From positions 17,856,001 through 17,920,000 of the forward strand of contig JBHGNT010000009.1 in the NCBI GenBank assembly GCA_043228905.1: 64,000 nucleotides of DNA, in the 5' to 3' direction. The stretch is from Azolla caroliniana (taxonomy: Eukaryota > Polypodiophyta). Below, piece by piece: positions 19,806-30,380 of this stretch. Under the pieces are notes generated by a model. That model saw nothing but the letters and a program-made list of their open reading frames with translations. It did not search any database and was not told the DNA's origin. Both the position numbers and the translations under genes were made by a program. How positions within the stretch are numbered: position 1 is the first letter of the stretch; every line of letters starts with the position of its first letter.

Positions 19806-22800
19806 ATCTCAGTTTGCTAACTTGGAATATACAAAGAATTGGTGGCACCCAATTCCAAATGAAAAAGAATGTGTTGGCTGCTGAAATTCAGCGATGCACT
19901 GAGGCAGTGTTGCCTGATATTATCTTGGTGCAGGAGCACCATCTAGATGGGGACAAGATCGATAAAATAGGAAGCATTTGCCCCGGAAACTGGACCAATA
20001 CATGGTCAGCAGCTACGGGAGATAGGCAGATTCAAGGGGGAGTACTTATAGCTATGAAAGCTAAGTTTACTGCTGACTGTACAGGCAGGGGTAGTTTAAT
20101 AGAGGGTCGTGCTGTCTACATAAGGATAAAACACAATTGTGGGCACTTGGGCATACTGAACATTTATGCCCCAAATTCAGCTGCTGAAAGACAAGAATTC
20201 TGGTTGCAACTAGTGGCCAAGAAACCAGATGCTGAGTTGTGGATCATTGGAGGAGACTTTAATATGGTGGAGCATCCAGAAGATAGAAGAGGCAATGCAA
20301 ATGGAACGGTACAGGGGGCAGAGAAGAATGCATGGGATAAGTTTTGTTTAGCATATAATGTGATAGATTGTTGGAATGCCCCTAACTTTCAAATGCAAAA
20401 AGAAAAATCTCTTCGCTACTCTAGAGTAGGAGGAAATGTGCACAGGAGGACGATGTCTAGGCTGGACAGATGGTATTTGGACCCTCGACTCATGGATAGG
20501 AAAGGTAGATGCATTATTTGCCTGGGTACAATGTTCTTTGATCATGCCCCAGTTTTGTTACACATACAAGAAAACAATCGCTGCAAGCCACATAATGTGA
20601 AGGTGTGTAAGGAATTGGTTATGGATACTAAATGGACCGATGATATACGGAAAATATGGTATGATATCAGATGGAGGTACCTTGACCCTGCTCATAGGCT
20701 GGCTGGGAAACTTGAGGCATGTGCAGGGTTTTTTCAACAAAAAGCGATTGAAATTAGAAAAGAGATAAGAGAGAAAATGCAGAGAATGCAATGGTCACTT
20801 GCTTCTATGCAACGACTAAGAGAATTATACCCACATAATGTATGGATTGAGGCGCAACTTGAGGAGGCCAAAAGAAAATTAGAGAGGTACGAAAAACTTA
20901 GGAGTACTTATGCCTATCGAAGTAGGGCAGCAAGCTGGATGAGGGTAGGAGATCGGGTTACTAAAGGTTTTTTTAAAGGTGTTAAATGCAAAGGATCTGG
21001 GTTTCAACCTTCATGCTTAAAAAAGACAGATGGCACAATGACCTCATGCAAAGAGGAAATGCTTGAAATAACCACAAGCTATTATACTCAACTACTAAAT
21101 GTATGCAATAAGGATCTGATTCATCAGGTTGCCTTTAGAAATATAATAAAGAGGATACCAAGGAAAGTTACGGCTCAAATGATGGACCAACTAAATACCC
21201 CTATAGGTATGCATGAATTGTGGGATGCTATTGGGGATATGAACAAACAAAGCTGTGCAGGAATTGATGGACTTCCTCTATACTTTTACATCCATTATTG
21301 GGATCTAATTAAGGATGACATGCTGGCAGGGATGCAACACATTATGGTAGAAGGACTAATGCCCACAACAATGTGTAGAGGCATGATTTATTTAATACCC
21401 AAGGCTGGTAAAGACCTAGCAACGCTTGATAATTGGCGACCACTGACGATCCTCACCAATGCATATAAGATAATGGCCAAAGTCGTAAGTAAGAGATTGA
21501 AAATGGTACTTGGGGACATTATACATACAACGCAAACTGGTTTCTTGGAAAACCGGAGTATTGTGGACAATGTGATAACATTCTGGGAATACTCAGCATG
21601 GGCTGAGGAGCAAGAAGTGGACCTAGCAGTAATGCTACTTGACTTCGAAAAAGCATATGACAGGATTTCATGGGATTTCCTAGAAGCAGTGATGGCAGCC
21701 CTAGGTTTTGAACAACAATGGATCCGTGGAATGGGTGCCTTCTACAGAGGTGCATCCAGCCAAGTGTTAATGGCTGGAAGTATGGGGAAGAGCTTTAAGA
21801 TGCTACGTTCGGTACGCCAAGGATGCCCATTAGCCCCGTATTTATACATAATTGCAGCAGAAGCTTTGCATTATCAAATTGTTGATAGATCTTGGCAAAT
21901 ACAAGGCCTTACCTTACCCGATGTTGAAGTTATGGTGCTTGATACGGCATATGCTGATGACACAATGACCTATGTCAAAGGTGATACACACAACTTGGGC
22001 AGATTGCAAAATGCAATTGATGAGTTTTGTAGGGGATCCGATGCTAAAATAAATTGGAATAAATCTGTGGGCATTTGGATCAGTAATAAACCCATGTTAA
22101 ACTGGGTCCCCGACCCCAATTTTAGATGGTTGAGGAAAGGAGAAGCTACTAGATACTTGGGCTTCAAAATTGGTATGGACATTGATCGGGCAGAACACTA
22201 CAATCTACTAGTGGATAAAATAAAAATGAAGCTAATATGGTGGAATGCAAGAAAACTATCCTTTGCGGGAAAGATTGTGATTGCAAATCAGATTCTAATG
22301 GCCACTATATGGCACACTGCTACATGCTGCATAATCGTGCCCAAGTCGATGAAATTGATAAAAAAGATCATTAGAAATTTCTTATGGGGGGGCACAGAGG
22401 AAAAACAAGCCGTTGCAAAGATTGCTTGGACCACACTTATAAAAAGGAAAAGTGAAGGGGGAGTGGGATTGATAGATCCCGTGATGCAAACGAAGGCCTT
22501 GCTAGGCAAACTAGTGGTCCGGAGCCTACAACTTCCTGAGGCACCTTGGAAAGTTCTATGGCGGCGTAGATGGAAGATGTGGCTGCCAAGACAAGGTGGA
22601 TGTTGGCCTAGCAGCCCATTTTGGGGCTTTGTGCCAGAAATGAGGCCCAAATATTGGGGAAGTATGCAGAGTCTTTGTGCTATCAGAATTATGAAAGCAT
22701 GGCAAGAAATCAGAAAGGGGATCATATGTAGGTGGAGAAATGATGCATATGCGCGGATATACATGCCAATTGTGTGGAACCCATTGATTAGAGATGTGGA

Positions 22801-24151
22801 TGGGCTGATGATAGGCCAAAAAACAGGTTTCAAATGGGCTGAGTTAATCAATGCCCAAGGGAATACATTAGTGGAGTGGGAGAGGTTTTTGTCCAATGAG
22901 GTGGGCACTCAAAAGGCTAGAATATGGAGAATAAGCAGGGGTAAAGGCATGCTCAAGAGAATTACAAATGCCATTGCATGCTACAAGAATACCTTGGAAG
23001 AGGAAGAAGTAACAACCTCTGAAATTGCGTGGACAGGTCTTATAGATGCTGAAAACTGTTTAATTGGCATTAAGGGAATGAAAGTAGAATCGAACGAGGT
23101 ATGCTACTACAAACTAGAGCACGGAAGGGCAAGAGGTGAGCAACCAGTCTTTCAAAGAGAAAAGCTGATTAGGCTGATCGTAAAAACTAGCAAGAATATG
23201 ATTATTGACCCTAAGCCAAGGGAGATCACACCGGCGACAGTGTGTTGGCCTATAGAAGGGCATTTGGATAAGTTATCATGGGACCCAGCCAGGTATTTTT
23301 GGAGAACTCAAGGACAAACTGATGAGGAAAAGCTGGTTCAATTTTTCAGGTATAACACGAAGATTGGGAGGCAAATTCTTCTAGAACAAAAACATGACAA
23401 GGTTGCGGCAAGGAAATTTTGGATGCAGGAGGGCATAAGTGAAAGGAGACTAGATAAATTCTAGAAAATGATATGGCATGACAAATATGACCGCAAGATA
23501 ATGATGTGTTTATGGCTTATTGCACATAGAGCCTTGCCGGTAGGGATGTGGGGTAAAGGCCCCAATGTAGACCCTAGATGTATTGTATGTGGACAGATAG
23601 AAAGCATCTCCCATTGTCTATGGGACTGTCGCGATGCAATGGCTGTATGGGGAAGGGCACTTCGTTTGCTTTGCCATGCCTCTAGTTCGTTTACCCTCAA
23701 CTGGGGACATGCTTGTTGGATGTGTCTTGACGTTGATGTGGCGACATACGATAGCACATGCAATGCTAAGTACAGAGGGGAGAATGGCATTGTTCGGCTG
23801 ATCACTGACAACGGGGTACCTACAACTTGTGTACAGAATCAAAAACTTGAAGATCTTTGGATGTTGCTTGCCCCCATTACTATATGGCATATATGGACAG
23901 CAAGGTGTACCAGGGTATTTTCCGCACACAAACGCCCTCCAGCTAAATCGATTAAGCTAATTTGGCACACACTCATAACTACACTAAGAGCTCAATATGA
24001 GCAGATTAATGGTACTAATGATGTTGTAGACCTAATGAGGCTGAATTTTCGAAAAAGATGGTGTACGACGCCGATGGCCGCAGCAAATGGAATGGATATA
24101 CTATGGAAGTATGATGTACCCAGATGGTTGTTTCCCCCTCCCATTAGTTGA
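19802..24151 (+). pseudogene. L1 ORF2: endonuclease and reverse transcriptase, one nonsense codon
   Basis: The most likely start is ATG 19802, giving MNLSLLTWNIQRIGG, the first endonuclease motif; an in-frame ATG at 19736 lies inside ORF1. Endonuclease motifs: IILVQEHHL, IIGGDFNMVE, and FDHAPVLLHI at the end. RT motifs: LIPKAGKDLATLDNWRPLT, GFLENRSIVDNV, LLDFEKAYDRISWDFL, VRQGCPLAPYLYI and YADDTMTYVKG (about 21948-21980). The zf-RVT region (CIVCGQIESISHCLWDC near 23580) lies after an in-frame TAG at 23462-23464. It would nick the target and prime reverse transcription from it. No RNase H is seen. Confidence 0.92.
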
Positions 24152-24393
24152 ACGAGGGGCGTGAAAGACATGGCAAGTGGGATAGTGAAGGTAGGTGATG
24201 TATCTGAAAGGATGGCTTGAGTCATATGTAAAAGTGTAAGATAAATAAGTGAGATCTCGTATGTAGGCTAGGATAATCTTGGCACGGCCTAACTGAGAAA
24301 GGGATCGTGTTCATGTATATTTTAACTAATGGAGTATATTCTCTTTTGGAAAAAAAAAGATATGGAATTTTGATTATTTTCCTTAGGGGGGAG

Positions 24394-24627
24394 TGTTGGA
24401 AATTATAAGGAAAATAATACGAAGTAATAATAACTAAATTATAAAACAATAAAATAATAAAATAATAAAAATAAACAGTTATGACTGTTACGAACAATCA
24501 CTTTTGTAAAAGACACATTCGTTCTATAAAACTAAATATACACGCCTCTCTACAGGCAGAGACGAACCATAATTTTTATCTATCTGTCTCTGTATCTTTT
24601 TATCTCTCCCTGTCTCTGTTTTCAACA
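24394..24627 (+). repeat. 3' LTR of Copia-1
   Basis: It is 234 bp, with three differences from the 5' LTR, and is preceded by AGGGGGGAG. Flanking AGGTG pairs with CGGTG at 12858-12862. Confidence 0.93.
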
Positions 24628-24632
24628 AGGTG

Positions 24633-25980
24633 AGCCTCCTTAAGAATATCAAGGAAGAAGATGTGGATCATTACTTTTACATTTATTTTTTCTGTTTTAG
24701 TTGACACTATCAAAAGTCATTTCCATCCATTCTTAAAGGAATCTTTTGAACGTTTGTAGTTACAAACATTTTTGGAAACTAAAACTCTTATGGAATTTTT
24801 ACCAGATTAAAAAAACAGAGTGCTGTAAAGCTGGAATAAGTTGTACCGAAAATTGCACTTCAATTCTTCGGAGGCTGAGAATTTGTCTTCTTCTCAAGCC
24901 TTGTGCATGCATGTATGCAAGAAGAACTTACTGGTTATCCCTCACTAAGCTGAATGACATCTGAAACCAAAGATGAGTTGCTCATGTGCTGGAATCGAGC
25001 GATGTTGTTCAATATATTCTCATGGAGTGGATATTAGAACTTGGGTTGTCTCCTGTGCTGGAATGTCACTTCAAAACTCAACCCATGCAATAAGGGCCAC
25101 CTCAACAAACAAAGGCTCTTAGCTAGGAGGGGGAGTATGCAAATTCAGAAGGCTCAAGCAGATGCATCTTACTAGTTGGTTTCACCAGTCCACCATTACT
25201 TTTCATGCATGTTGTTGGCATTCACTACTTTACTTCTTGGTATTGGGTTGAAAGCCAAAAGAATAGGATATGACCCACAAACAGATGAGATTATCAATAG
25301 TGTTCTGTTTGAGTTGGAAACCTCATCATACTACGTCTCTCTTGTGGTGTTTGTCAACTCATTGGCTAAGTTTCGACATTCAGCCATGCTGGCTAGAAAT
25401 TTAGCCATACTAGGCCCCACTATAATTGTCAAAAACCAGCCTATGAAACAAGTCAAGGTTACGAATATGAGGGGTGTCAGTTTATCAACATTGTTCTAAA
25501 ATAAAAGCTGTTAATGTATGAGATGGCTTTACACTTTACAATGTGAAATATTTGACATGGTTTTTTACAAGCATAAACTGCAGGACTATTGTTTGTTGGT
25601 GTGGTGGAGTGAGGCAATGAGGAAGTAAACTGTTTGCATTTTGGGTGTCCTTTGTGCAGATCATTGAGTGTGAATGCATGCCTCCATTACAAATTGTATG
25701 TTGTCTGTCTTCTGTTGAATGCATGTCTCCATGCCTCCATTACACAACACGTAACATAAATTGATTGAAATCATCCACGGTAAATAGAAATGGACAAAAC
25801 ATATAGCAATGATGCCTACTTCACAGCCTTACAGCATGACATAAATCAGTTGGTAGCTTCCAGAGTAAAAACATATAAAGAGACAAATCAGAGGTGAATT
25901 AGGACTACATCGTTCAAATTTGGATTCAAACAAGGCCTAATACACAGCCTTCATATTGAGGCTTCTCTCCCTTTGTATAC
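24633..25980. other. Host DNA after Copia-1, no recognised gene
   Basis: This is the continuation of the sequence interrupted by Copia-1. A 108-codon run at 25176-25499 (plus) has a hydrophobic start and the stretch RIGYDPQTDEIINSVLFELE, but I recognise no family and see no supporting start context or splice sites. The rest is AT-rich with no convincing signal. Confidence 0.4.
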
Positions 25981-25989
25981 ATAATTAAC

Positions 25990-26800
25990 ACAAAAAAATG
26001 GATCAAAAAATACCATTGGTTTTGATCGTTATTTAGGGCAACACCATCAGTTTTGCCTGTTATTTAATTTAATGCTAGTTTTACTAGCAATCCGTTAGGC
26101 TAAACATGAATCAAATAATGATCCATCAGGAGCATATCGTCCATTTCCAGTAATTTATTAACATTATTGTTCTTATTATTCAATTTTCTTAGCCTCTCCG
26201 ATCTGCAAGGTGCGCCAGGCTTAATTTGTCCCTGCTATTATTTCGCAGTTAAAATTAGTGAAAACGAATAGAATAACACTCACACAAACTTCAATAGATT
26301 GAACATTTCGAACACTTAGAAAGCTGAGTTTACCATGCACAAACCCAGAGCCAAATCAGCAGCAATAAAAGTATCCATTCCTGTGACAAGTCATCACAGT
26401 TCCCCAACCAGCCTGCTTCAACATCTTTACCCCCTCTATGCTCTCAGATACTGAACCTATTTTGGTTCACCTACCCATATAGCTTACATTTCAGTTATAA
26501 ATAGGAATTGAAATCCCACTAAATTCTTGCGTATCTAGCAAAAAATTGCCAAACATTGAGCCAAAATCCACCAAATTCTTTGCAAATCTAACTATATATA
26601 ATGTTCAAGAAAACTGTCATAAACTTGAGCCACCATTACCTTCAAAAGAAGTCCATCGCATGATGATTCCTTGATTGCCTTAAGTACTCTCTGCCCACAA
26701 AACACACACACACACACACAGAATATAAGTAAACTTTGAAAGAAGTAATATAATAAGGGAAATGTGAAAAATAGAACTTGTTACAACACGGATGGAAGGT
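25990..26800. repeat. Duplicated host segment Q, copy 1
   Basis: Blocks such as the one around 26195-26290 and 26340-26460 recur at 33740-33930 and, in part, 58310-58460. It ends with a CA microsatellite at 26703-26720, as in copy 3. Copies differ by indels. No coding sequence is evident. Confidence 0.7.
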
Positions 26801-27341
26801 TTATAAAGTGTCTTTTAGAAACTAATAAGGTGTCTATGTATTTAACGTGTGTGAACATTAGAATATATTGAAACAATTAAGAGCTTGTCTCTTGGGTTTC
26901 TCACACTTTTACCGTTGGGTTTGTGACCAAACGATCAATCTCCAACAATCTGGACTTTTTTTTCACCAACTTGTGCAGTGAACTTGCTGTAGTGCTCCCA
27001 ATCATCTTTGATCAAATTGGGTCTTCAATTGACCCGATCGGATACTGCTCAATGAAGGACTTAATACAGATCAATTCAATTGATCTCCAGTTATATTTTG
27101 GCTGCCATTACTGTTCTAAGCATAAAAGAAAGCATAATACAACTTCAGAATATAAAGCACGGATCGGAATGGTAACAAAATGAGTGGATATAACTGCATA
27201 ATATAAAGCACAGATCATAATGGTTACAAAATGCATGGATAAGACTTTATACACCATTTAGACAGTTAGTTGAGTTTTAGAGGTATAGACCATTTCCGTG
27301 ATTCTGATGGAAAATCAGGAGATAACACTCTCATATCTGAA

Positions 27342-27509
27342 TTATGATGGCTTTTCCCAGCTCTTCAAACACTCGCATAGAGTTTCTTCGAAAGAATTAG
27401 GATTTGACATTGGAGAAGAATATGGTACAAAAGAAAAAGAAGCAGATGATGATGACGATGATAGTGGTAGTGGTTGTGGTGGCGACGAGGAAGAAAACAC
27501 AGCCGCCAT
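27342..27509 (-). CDS. Ser-rich short ORF of module D, copy 1 (uncharacterised)
   Basis: The minus strand encodes 55 residues starting MAAVFSSSSPPQPLPLSSSS and continuing with ASFSFVPYSSPMSNPNSFEE. The second copy (58834-59004) keeps the same frame although the two differ by a 9-bp indel in the Ser/Pro stretch. Upstream on the minus strand lie a TC-rich leader and TATATATC (about 27670). It could be the first exon of a larger gene. The opposite strand also has an acidic open frame with an in-frame indel, so coding direction is uncertain. Confidence 0.35.
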   Translation of the reverse strand: MAAVFSSSSPPQPLPLSSSSSSASFSFVPYSSPMSNPNSFEETLCECLKSWEKPS

Positions 27510-28244
27510 GCCATGGAGGAGGTAAGTTTTGTTTGTTTCTGGTGACTACTTTCAAGACGCAAATAATAGGAGAGAATAGAATCGAGATTTCTGAGGGAGA
27601 AACTGTAAAATGGTTTTCAGTGAAGAAGAGCAGAGACTACATAGATGAAAAAGAAGAAGAAGAAGAGAAGTGATATATAAGAGTTATTCTGAGAGAGAAA
27701 CCAAACACTGGAAGGAAGGAGAAGCCCTAGAGGAGGTTTTGCTTGATAGTTTTGCTTTAATTCTTTGTAGCAGTGGAGTCTCTAAGTTTTCAGAGAAGGG
27801 GATGGTGTTGGGTGTCTCAGAAACCCTAATTATATAGGAACCCTAATTAATTAGGTTTATTAAATTAATTAGGACGCGCCTGCCAGAAGCAAATGCCCAA
27901 CATTCTCTTCTGCTCTGCTCTGCTCTGTTTGTGTTCTGTCTGTCTCTCTCTGCCCAAATGAGAAAAGAAAGGATTCCATTTCCATCAATAAATTATGGGC
28001 AGCCATCCCATCGCATTTCATTTGTCCCACATACAACGGCAGAATGGGGGGGCAGGCATGAAGAAGGAAGGAGAAGCCCACAATCATATATGTATGTATG
28101 TCTATGTAATGGACACACAAACTTTGGGCCTAAATGTCACGATACATGTGGAAATGGGCAGCCATATGCCCATCCCATATGTCCCACATACAAATGGCAT
28201 CTATCCCATATGTCCCACATACAATGGCATATGGCCACGAACCC

Positions 28245-28252
28245 TATAAATA
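28245..28252 (+). promoter_or_regulatory. TATA box of the module D tiny ORF, copy 1
   Basis: TATAAATA lies within the near-palindrome CCCTATAAATAGGG, 39 bp before the ATG at 28291. That predicts a very short leader of about 15 nt. The element is identical in the other copies. Confidence 0.6.
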
Positions 28253-28290
28253 GGGACTAGGGGGCCACTTGTGCTACACATACAAAAATC

Positions 28291-28461
28291 ATGGCTAAGA
28301 ACAAAGTCCTCTTAGCTATGAAAAAGGCCATGGCTTGCATTGAGCAAGATGTGGCTTATTGCCTCTTACTCCTCTCCGTCCTCTCCGCCTTCAGAAAAGT
28401 GGAGCAAGAAAGAAGGGAAGAAAGGAGTAAGAATAAGGCCAAAATATGGCCTCTCCCATAA
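28291..28461 (+). CDS. Tiny conserved ORF of module D, copy 1 (56 aa, unknown)
   Basis: The start context AAAAATCATGGC is close to the plant optimum. The product begins MAKNKVLLAMKKAMACIEQD, has a short hydrophobic core (YCLLLLSVLSAF) and a highly charged tail (RKVEQERREERSKNKAK). It is identical in length and protein sequence to copy 4 (62106-62276) and differs from copy 3 by five substitutions and a 6-bp in-frame indel. I recognise no family. It might be a micropeptide, the first exon of a larger gene, or chance retention in a recent duplication. Confidence 0.45.
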   Translation: MAKNKVLLAMKKAMACIEQDVAYCLLLLSVLSAFRKVEQERREERSKNKAKIWPLP

Positions 28462-28689
28462 ATCGGGAGTGGCCATAACTGGTATAACGCCCATCAGGTG
28501 TCCAGGGGACACCACCCCCCCCCAAAACCCTAAACCCAAGGAGGAGTAAAAATATTGCCCCTCCCATAAATCGAGAGTGTCCATAATTGGTATAACGCCC
28601 ATCGGATGTCCATGGGACACCACCCCCCCCAAACCCAAGCCTAACCCACCATGTCATCTATGTTGAATTGCTCCTCAAATCCAAACATA

Positions 28690-29045
28690 CTTACATGAAA
28701 TTTATTTCACTATGACCCTATTCATCATAATTTGACCTAAAAACATGAAGATAAACACTACTATTATTAGAACGGTCGTAACGAGGCGACAATCCTCCCC
28801 GAAGAATATCCCTTCCAATTCCACAATCTCTTTGATTCCCCTCATTCAAATTCTTGGCATAATCCTTCGTCTCACAAAGAAGGGTGGAAAAAGGCCCCCA
28901 AAAACTGCCCCCCAACCACAACAAACAAAAGTTATTGGGCTTGGATGGAATACGACAATTTCTGCCTCAAGTGGTGTAAACTCGGGGACATTGATTTTGA
29001 GCACACCATTCTCCATGGTTGTGACCCTCAAACTCATTTAATAAT
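28690..29045 (-). pseudogene. Small HSP C-terminal remnant beside module D copy 1
   Basis: On the minus strand from about 29030, VTTMENGVLKINVPEF matches the alpha-crystallin domain end (compare [14 protein letters not shown] in the intact gene at 30567-31169). It is followed by unrelated sequence. The same block occurs at 62590-62990. Only about 15 residues are diagnostic. Confidence 0.55.
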
Positions 29046-29860
29046 AAGTGTATGCATATACCCATATGTAATGTATGTATATATATATCATGCATGCATG
29101 CATGCATGTATATATGCATTTATCCTTATGACAATGTACACGATTCGATGTGTAAGGATGTGTGATTGTAATATGTGCATAATATTTATGTATATATCTA
29201 ATTTATGTATATGTAGCAATGTATAAATGAATATAGGTATGTCCATGTACGAATGTACATATGTGTATGCATATGTAATGTATGTATGTGTATGCATATA
29301 TGTATATGTCAATGTACATGATTCAATGTATATGAATGTGTGATTGTAATATATGCATATGCAATGTATGTATGTACATGCATGAATGTACATATGTGTA
29401 TATATGTAATATGTAATGTATGTATGATTGTATGTGTAATAGTGTATGCATATATGCATACATGAGTGTGTGGATGTTTGTTCGTAATATTCATGTATGT
29501 GTATGTATATATATGTATGTATTGTAGTTTGTGATGATATGTATCTGCATATATAATGTATGTATGTATGTGTATGTAACGTATTTATGTGTATGCATGT
29601 ATGTAATGTATGGATGTATGTTTCTAAAACTTATAATATTGTAGGCATATGTATGTATATATATGGTGATATGTGGAATATGTATGTAGATATGTAATGT
29701 ATGTATGTGTGTGAATATATGTATATGTCACTATGCAAGATTCAATGAGTATGAATGTGTTTGTAATATGTGCATAATATGTATGTATATGTCCAATGTG
29801 TGTGTGTGTGTATGTGGTCATATGTATGTAAATGTATGAATGTATGTATCTGTAAATATC
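29045..29860. repeat. TATG/ATGT-rich satellite-like tract
   Basis: About 800 bp is dominated by degenerate TATG and GTAT units. Within it a longer motif of roughly 65 bp recurs at about 29129, 29306 and 29723, each containing a GATTCAATG-like core and GTGTGATTGTAATATGTGCAT or a close variant. No coding sequence; open frames rich in Tyr, Thr, Ile and His are by-products. Confidence 0.8.
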
Positions 29861-29869
29861 CCAAATTAG

Positions 29870-30125
29870 AGGAACGCTTGGATTGATACATCTCGTCAAT
29901 TGTCATTTGCATTGCCTCCATCCGTTATTATGGAGAAGGCTCGACGATTGGCATCAGAAATGAATATTTTTGACGATGACTTCAAAGCAACTTGAGGTTG
30001 GTTTAGGAAATTTCGCCATCGTCAATGTTTGAATACTATTAATTTATATGGTGAAGGAGGGGCAGTTGATAGAAATGACCCTGAATTGTTGGCTTTTTTG
30101 GAAAGACTTACAAATCATATTTTTG
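29870..30125 (+). pseudogene. Pogo/Tigger-like transposase fragment (CENP-B-type HTH)
   Basis: One frame with two stops reads SVIMEKARRLASEMNIFDDD, FKAT, stop, GWFRKFRHRQ, NTINLYGEGGAVD and DPELLAFLERL. The pattern of a helix, then F..S..W...F..RH....N..GE, is that of the second CENP-B/Tc5-type helix-turn-helix of pogo/Tigger transposases. The TGA at 29992-29994 sits where Trp is expected. No DDE domain follows; the fragment ends about 430 bp before the sHSP gene. Confidence 0.6.
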
Positions 30126-30300
30126 TTGATCATTTTGTTGTTTTTTCTAAATGTTTGGAACAAATTTCTATTTGGTTCGATGTATGTACATATATATTTA
30201 TTGAGTGCAAAATATTTATATGGGAATCAATACTTTTTTGTTCTAAGAAGGAGAATGGTTGTGCGTCTTTTGAAAGTGAAGGAGAATGGTTTCGCGATTG

Positions 30301-30328
30301 TTCTAGAAAGCATAAGACGTTTCTAGAC
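30301..30328 (+). promoter_or_regulatory. Candidate heat-shock elements upstream of the sHSP gene
   Basis: TTCTAGAA (30301-30308) is a perfect inverted pair of the TTC/GAA heat-shock half-sites with 2-bp spacing. TTCTAGAC at 30321 is a second imperfect pair. They lie about 260 bp upstream of the ATG at 30567, within a normal range for heat-shock factor sites. Confidence 0.5.
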
Positions 30329-30380
30329 ACATCTACCCCTCCCCTCTTCTTCAAATACCCCATAGCTATTCGATCAGTCA

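Larger units (their letters stand above)
17843..24355 (+). mobile_element. L1-clade LINE nested in Copia-1
   Basis: This 6.5-kb non-LTR element has an ORF1 with zinc knuckle, an ORF2 with apurinic-type endonuclease, reverse transcriptase and C-terminal zf-RVT region, a short A-run at the 3' end, and 16-bp target duplications on both sides. Only three lesions were seen: TAG at 18064, a frameshift near 18265 and TAG at 23462. It looks full length (about 83 bp of 5' leader before the first ATG) and fairly recent. Confidence 0.93.
12863..24627 (+). mobile_element. Copia-1 LTR retrotransposon carrying a nested L1
   Basis: The LTRs are 12863-13096 and 24394-24627, both 234 bp (TGTTGG to TCAACA), with three differences counted by eye. 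The primer site TGGTATCAGAGC at 13097 complements initiator tRNA-Met, and the purine tract AGGGGGGAG (24385-24393) precedes the 3' LTR. Flanks CGGTG and AGGTG form a 5-bp target duplication with one mismatch. Domain order PR-INT-RT-RH is Ty1/Copia. The L1 at 17843-24355 sits just after the pol stop codon. Confidence 0.93.
27295..28640. repeat. Duplicated module D, copy 1
   Basis: It is shared with 58795-60150 (closest overall), 61570-62450 and 41610-42160 (second half only), with a scrap at 33110-33265. Contents in order: a Ser-rich ORF on the minus strand, a TC-rich region, GGACGCGCCTGCC, a block of CCCATATGTCCCACATACAA repeats, a TATA box, a tiny ORF, and an imperfect tandem pair of about 110 bp (28425-28520 and 28545-28630). 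Confidence 0.85.

Noticed and set aside
25176-25499. 107-residue frame after Copia-1
   Set aside because: No family, no start context and no second copy; kept only as a note in the intergenic entry.
27298-27525. Acidic Asp-rich plus-strand frame
   Set aside because: Its Asp run comes from GAT repeats. The minus-strand Ser-rich frame over the same bases has a better start and leader, so only that was listed, at low confidence.
28366-28657. Minus-strand frames rich in Gly over module D tails
   Set aside because: They are the antisense of the C-rich tandem tail and differ in frame between copies.
29088-29899. Tyr/Thr/His/Ile-rich minus-strand frames
   Set aside because: They arise from the TATG simple repeat and have no protein-like composition.
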